Part shown: piece by piece, positions 12,532 to 13,514 of the stretch | How the letters are laid out: every line of letters begins with the position of its first letter | How positions within the stretch are numbered: the first letter of the stretch is position 1 | From: Streptomyces griseoluteus | Lineage (GTDB): Bacteria; Actinomycetota; Actinomycetes; Streptomycetales; Streptomycetaceae | Length of the DNA: 13,514 bases | Assembly (NCBI GenBank): GCA_000717735.1 | Contig: JOBE01000098.1 | Coordinates: forward strand, 1-13,514 | Direction of reading: 5' to 3' | Translations under genes and position numbers: made by a program | Notes under the pieces: generated by a model | What the model was told of the DNA's origin: nothing | Database searches by the model: none | Seen by the model: the letters and a program-made list of their open reading frames with translations, nothing else

Positions 12532-13514
12532 ATGAGTGGTCAGCAGTCGGGCCGGGGCGGCACGGGCGAGATCTTCCGACCGCTCGCGGCGGACGACCCC
12601 ACCACGGTCGCGGGATACCGGCTGGCCGCCAAGCTGGGAGCCGGCGGCATGGGCAAGGTGTACCTCTCGTACACGCCCGGCGGCCGGCCGGTGGCGATCA
12701 AGCTGATCCGCCCCGAGTTCGGCGAGGACGCCGAGTTCCGCCGCCGCTTCGCCCAGGAGGTGCGCTCCGCGCAGCGCGTGCAGGGACTCTTCACCGCGCC
12801 CGTCATCGACGCCGACCCGGAAGGCGCCCAGCCCTGGCTGGCCACCGCCTACGTGCCCGGACCCTCGCTCGCCGACGCGGTCGTCGCGCACGGGGCGCTG
12901 CCCGTGGAGACGGTGCTGCTGCTCGTCGCCGGCATGGCCGAGGCCCTGCACGTCATCCACGGCGCCGGGATCGTCCACCGCGACCTCAAGCCGTCCAACG
13001 TGCTGCTCGCCTCCGACGGGCCCCGCGTCATCGACTTCGGCATCGCCCACGCCGCCGACGCGACCTCGCTCACCGGCAGCGGCGTCACCATCGGCACCCC
13101 GTCGTTCATGGCTCCCGAGCAGGCCGCAGGGCGCAAGGTGACCCCGGCCACGGACATCTTCGCGCTCGGCCAGGTCGCGGCGTACGCGGCGACCGGCCTC
13201 CCGGCGTTCGGCGAGGGAACCTCGCACGGCGTGCTGTACCGGATCGTGCACGAGGAGCCCGACCTCAGTGCGGTGCCGGAGCGCCTGAGCGAGCTGGTCA
13301 CCCGGTGCCTCGCGAAGGACCCCGAGGCGCGGCCGACGCTCGCCGAGGTCATCCGGCTGTGCCAGGAGGCGAACGCGGCGACGGTGCTCCGGCGGCCCGA
13401 GGACTGGCTGCCGGGAGCGGTCTCCGCCGAGATCACGGCACGTGCGGCCGCCCCCGCGCCCGCGCAGACACCGCCGCCCCCGACGACCGCCCCCACGGCC
13501 GGCCACCCGCCCAC
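12532..13514 (+). CDS. Serine/threonine protein kinase, PknB type (3' end beyond window)
   Basis: The 327 visible codons contain a full Hanks-type kinase domain (about 29-290). It has the glycine-rich loop GAGGMGKVY (36-44), ATP lysine K57 in VAIK, catalytic HRDLKPSN (149-156, D151), DFG (168-170), an activation segment ending in SFMAPEQ (A-P-E 194-196) and DIFALGQV. A Pro/Ala-rich stretch begins after about 300, typical of the linker before a membrane segment and sensor domain in Streptomyces kinases, but those parts lie outside the window. I use ATG 12532; GGGGAG (12516-12521) is 10 nt upstream. TTG 12529 is also in frame with better spacing (7 nt). A nearer ATG at 12524 opens only Met-Ser-stop, whose TGA overlaps this start. 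The substrate and signal are unknown. Confidence 0.93.
   Translation, partial: MSGQQSGRGGTGEIFRPLAADDPTTVAGYRLAAKLGAGGMGKVYLSYTPGGRPVAIKLIRPEFGEDAEFRRRFAQEVRSAQRVQGLFTAPVIDADPEGAQPWLATAYVPGPSLADAVVAHGALPVETVLLLVAGMAEALHVIHGAGIVHRDLKPSNVLLASDGPRVIDFGIAHAADATSLTGSGVTIGTPSFMAPEQAAGRKVTPATDIFALGQVAAYAATGLPAFGEGTSHGVLYRIVHEEPDLSAVPERLSELVTRCLAKDPEARPTLAEVIRLCQEANAATVLRRPEDWLPGAVSAEITARAAAPAPAQTPPPPTTAPTAGHPP

Noticed and set aside
1..13514. CRISPR arrays, tRNA genes, insertion sequences, phage or toxin-antitoxin genes
   Set aside because: I saw no regularly spaced repeats, no transposase or integrase motifs and no cloverleaf-forming segment on either strand.

Overview
The window reads as chromosomal DNA of a high-GC actinomycete, most likely a Streptomyces or close relative. 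The evidence is the very high GC at third codon positions, GTG and TTG starts, purine-rich Shine-Dalgarno sites, a Tat-type leader and a PknB-type kinase. Nine genes are complete and one is cut at each edge. I see no rRNA, tRNA, CRISPR array, transposase or integrase. Taxonomy and functions are inferred from recognisable protein families only; no database search was possible.

Layout. (1) At 1-139, on the minus strand, is the start of a gene with a Tat signal peptide. (2) At 257-2916 is a two-gene operon, an FMN-dependent nitronate monooxygenase-like protein overlapping by ATGA with an acyl-CoA synthetase. It lies behind a 19-bp near-perfect palindrome that looks like a repressor operator. (3) At 2996-4093 is a ChaA-type Ca2+/H+ antiporter. 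It is convergent with, and overlaps by 11 bp, (4) a secreted Ntn-hydrolase of the penicillin/aculeacin/acyl-homoserine-lactone acylase family (4083-6491, minus, probable TTG start). (5) Divergent from the acylase is a second acyl-CoA synthetase (6648-8189). Its 3' end overlaps by 32 bp (6) a paaK-type phenylacetate-CoA ligase (8158-9444, minus). (7) After a 345-bp non-coding stretch come a cytochrome P450 with an atypical I-helix (9790-11010) and a cupin (11027-11614), probably one operon. (8) Then a GNAT acetyltransferase with a possibly leaderless start (11669-12445), and (9) the N-terminal part of a membrane-type Ser/Thr protein kinase (12532 to the window end).

How it may fit together. 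Three CoA ligases of the adenylate-forming superfamily sit within 8 kb, alongside a secreted amide hydrolase and a flavin oxidoreductase. A reasonable but untested reading is a carboxylic-acid scavenging region: the secreted acylase cuts an acyl amide outside the cell, and a ligase (the divergent one, or PaaK if the acid is phenylacetate) traps the released acid as a CoA thioester. The P450-cupin pair is a separate small oxidative cassette of unknown substrate. Nothing here is a clear defence system or a recognised biosynthetic cluster. The most unusual items are the P450 I-helix, the divergent acylase/ligase control region and the palindromic operators.
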